Made by a program: the position numbers and the translations under genes. This document shows, piece by piece, positions 5,589 to 5,687 of a DNA stretch of 5,687 nucleotides. Below the pieces are notes generated by a model. The model saw only the letters and a program-made list of their open reading frames with translations. It was not told the DNA's origin and searched no databases. The DNA lies in assembly GCA_946183895.1 (NCBI GenBank), contig CAMHDX010000077.1, forward strand, positions 1 through 5,687. Reading direction: 5' to 3'. This DNA is from an uncultured Porphyromonadaceae bacterium (GTDB taxonomy: Bacteria > Bacteroidota > Bacteroidia > Bacteroidales > Muribaculaceae). Position 1 is the first letter of the stretch, and each line of letters opens with the position of its first letter.

Positions 5589-5687
5589 ATGGTTTTACCT
5601 ATTTACCTCTACGGACATCCGGTGCTGCGCACTACCGCGCGCCCTGTCACCCCCGACGAGCCTAATCTGGACCGGCTGATTCAAAAC
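5589..5687 (+). CDS. def: Peptide deformylase, N-terminal fragment cut by the window edge
   Basis: The 33 visible codons begin [20 protein letters not shown], the typical start of bacterial peptide deformylase, in which the G-x-PVLR segment is conserved. The enzyme removes the formyl group from the N-terminal Met of new proteins. The catalytic metal-binding motifs (GxGLAAPQ, EGCLS, HExxH) lie beyond the right edge and cannot be checked. The 56-bp gap after ruvX is AT-rich and holds no recognisable -33/-7 pair and only a weak 4-bp hairpin (5533-5545) without a T-tract, so def is probably co-transcribed with rho and ruvX. There is no Shine-Dalgarno; an A-rich leader precedes the ATG. Confidence 0.85.
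   Translation, partial: MVLPIYLYGHPVLRTTARPVTPDEPNLDRLIQN

Overview
The window looks like a piece of a Bacteroidales chromosome, perhaps Muribaculaceae; the family-level guess is inference. The evidence is threefold. Promoters match the Bacteroidetes primary-sigma consensus (TTTG, about 20 bp, TAnnTTTG), and the start codons lack Shine-Dalgarno sequences and sit in A/T-rich leaders. Rho carries the very long, low-complexity N-terminal insertion typical of the phylum. Coding DNA is GC-rich while the intergenic DNA is sharply AT-rich.

Layout. Positions 1-165 are non-coding and hold a leftward promoter whose gene lies outside the window, a strong bidirectional hairpin terminator and nested dyad symmetry. 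A leftward two-gene unit follows: an unrecognised secreted protein (1470 to 835) and, 3 bp further on, uracil-DNA glycosylase ung (831 to 166). Next, also leftward, is a TMEM43-family membrane protein (2773 to 1595). A divergent regulatory region (2774-3046) separates it from the rightward cluster rho (3047-5104), ruvX (5104-5532, overlapping rho by one base) and the first 33 codons of def (from 5589).

How the genes fit together. The right half is housekeeping: transcription termination (Rho), a YqgF/RuvX-type nuclease-fold protein, and peptide deformylase. Ung is base-excision repair. The two unnamed or poorly understood genes are a predicted periplasmic or secreted protein and a four-helix membrane protein.

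The most interesting structure is in and around rho. The N-terminal insertion of about 255 residues is disordered-looking, with four RGR(x)KK basic boxes, PAEQ tandem repeats and an EEAARRA alanine-rich helix, and it is partly encoded by near-exact in-frame DNA repeats. Upstream is a long leader of about 160 nt that could support autoregulation. A helically phased tandem repeat lies between the divergent rho and TMEM43 promoters, and a 23-bp-period repeat lies in the leader of the secreted-protein gene. I saw no CRISPR array, insertion sequence, tRNA, rRNA or phage gene.
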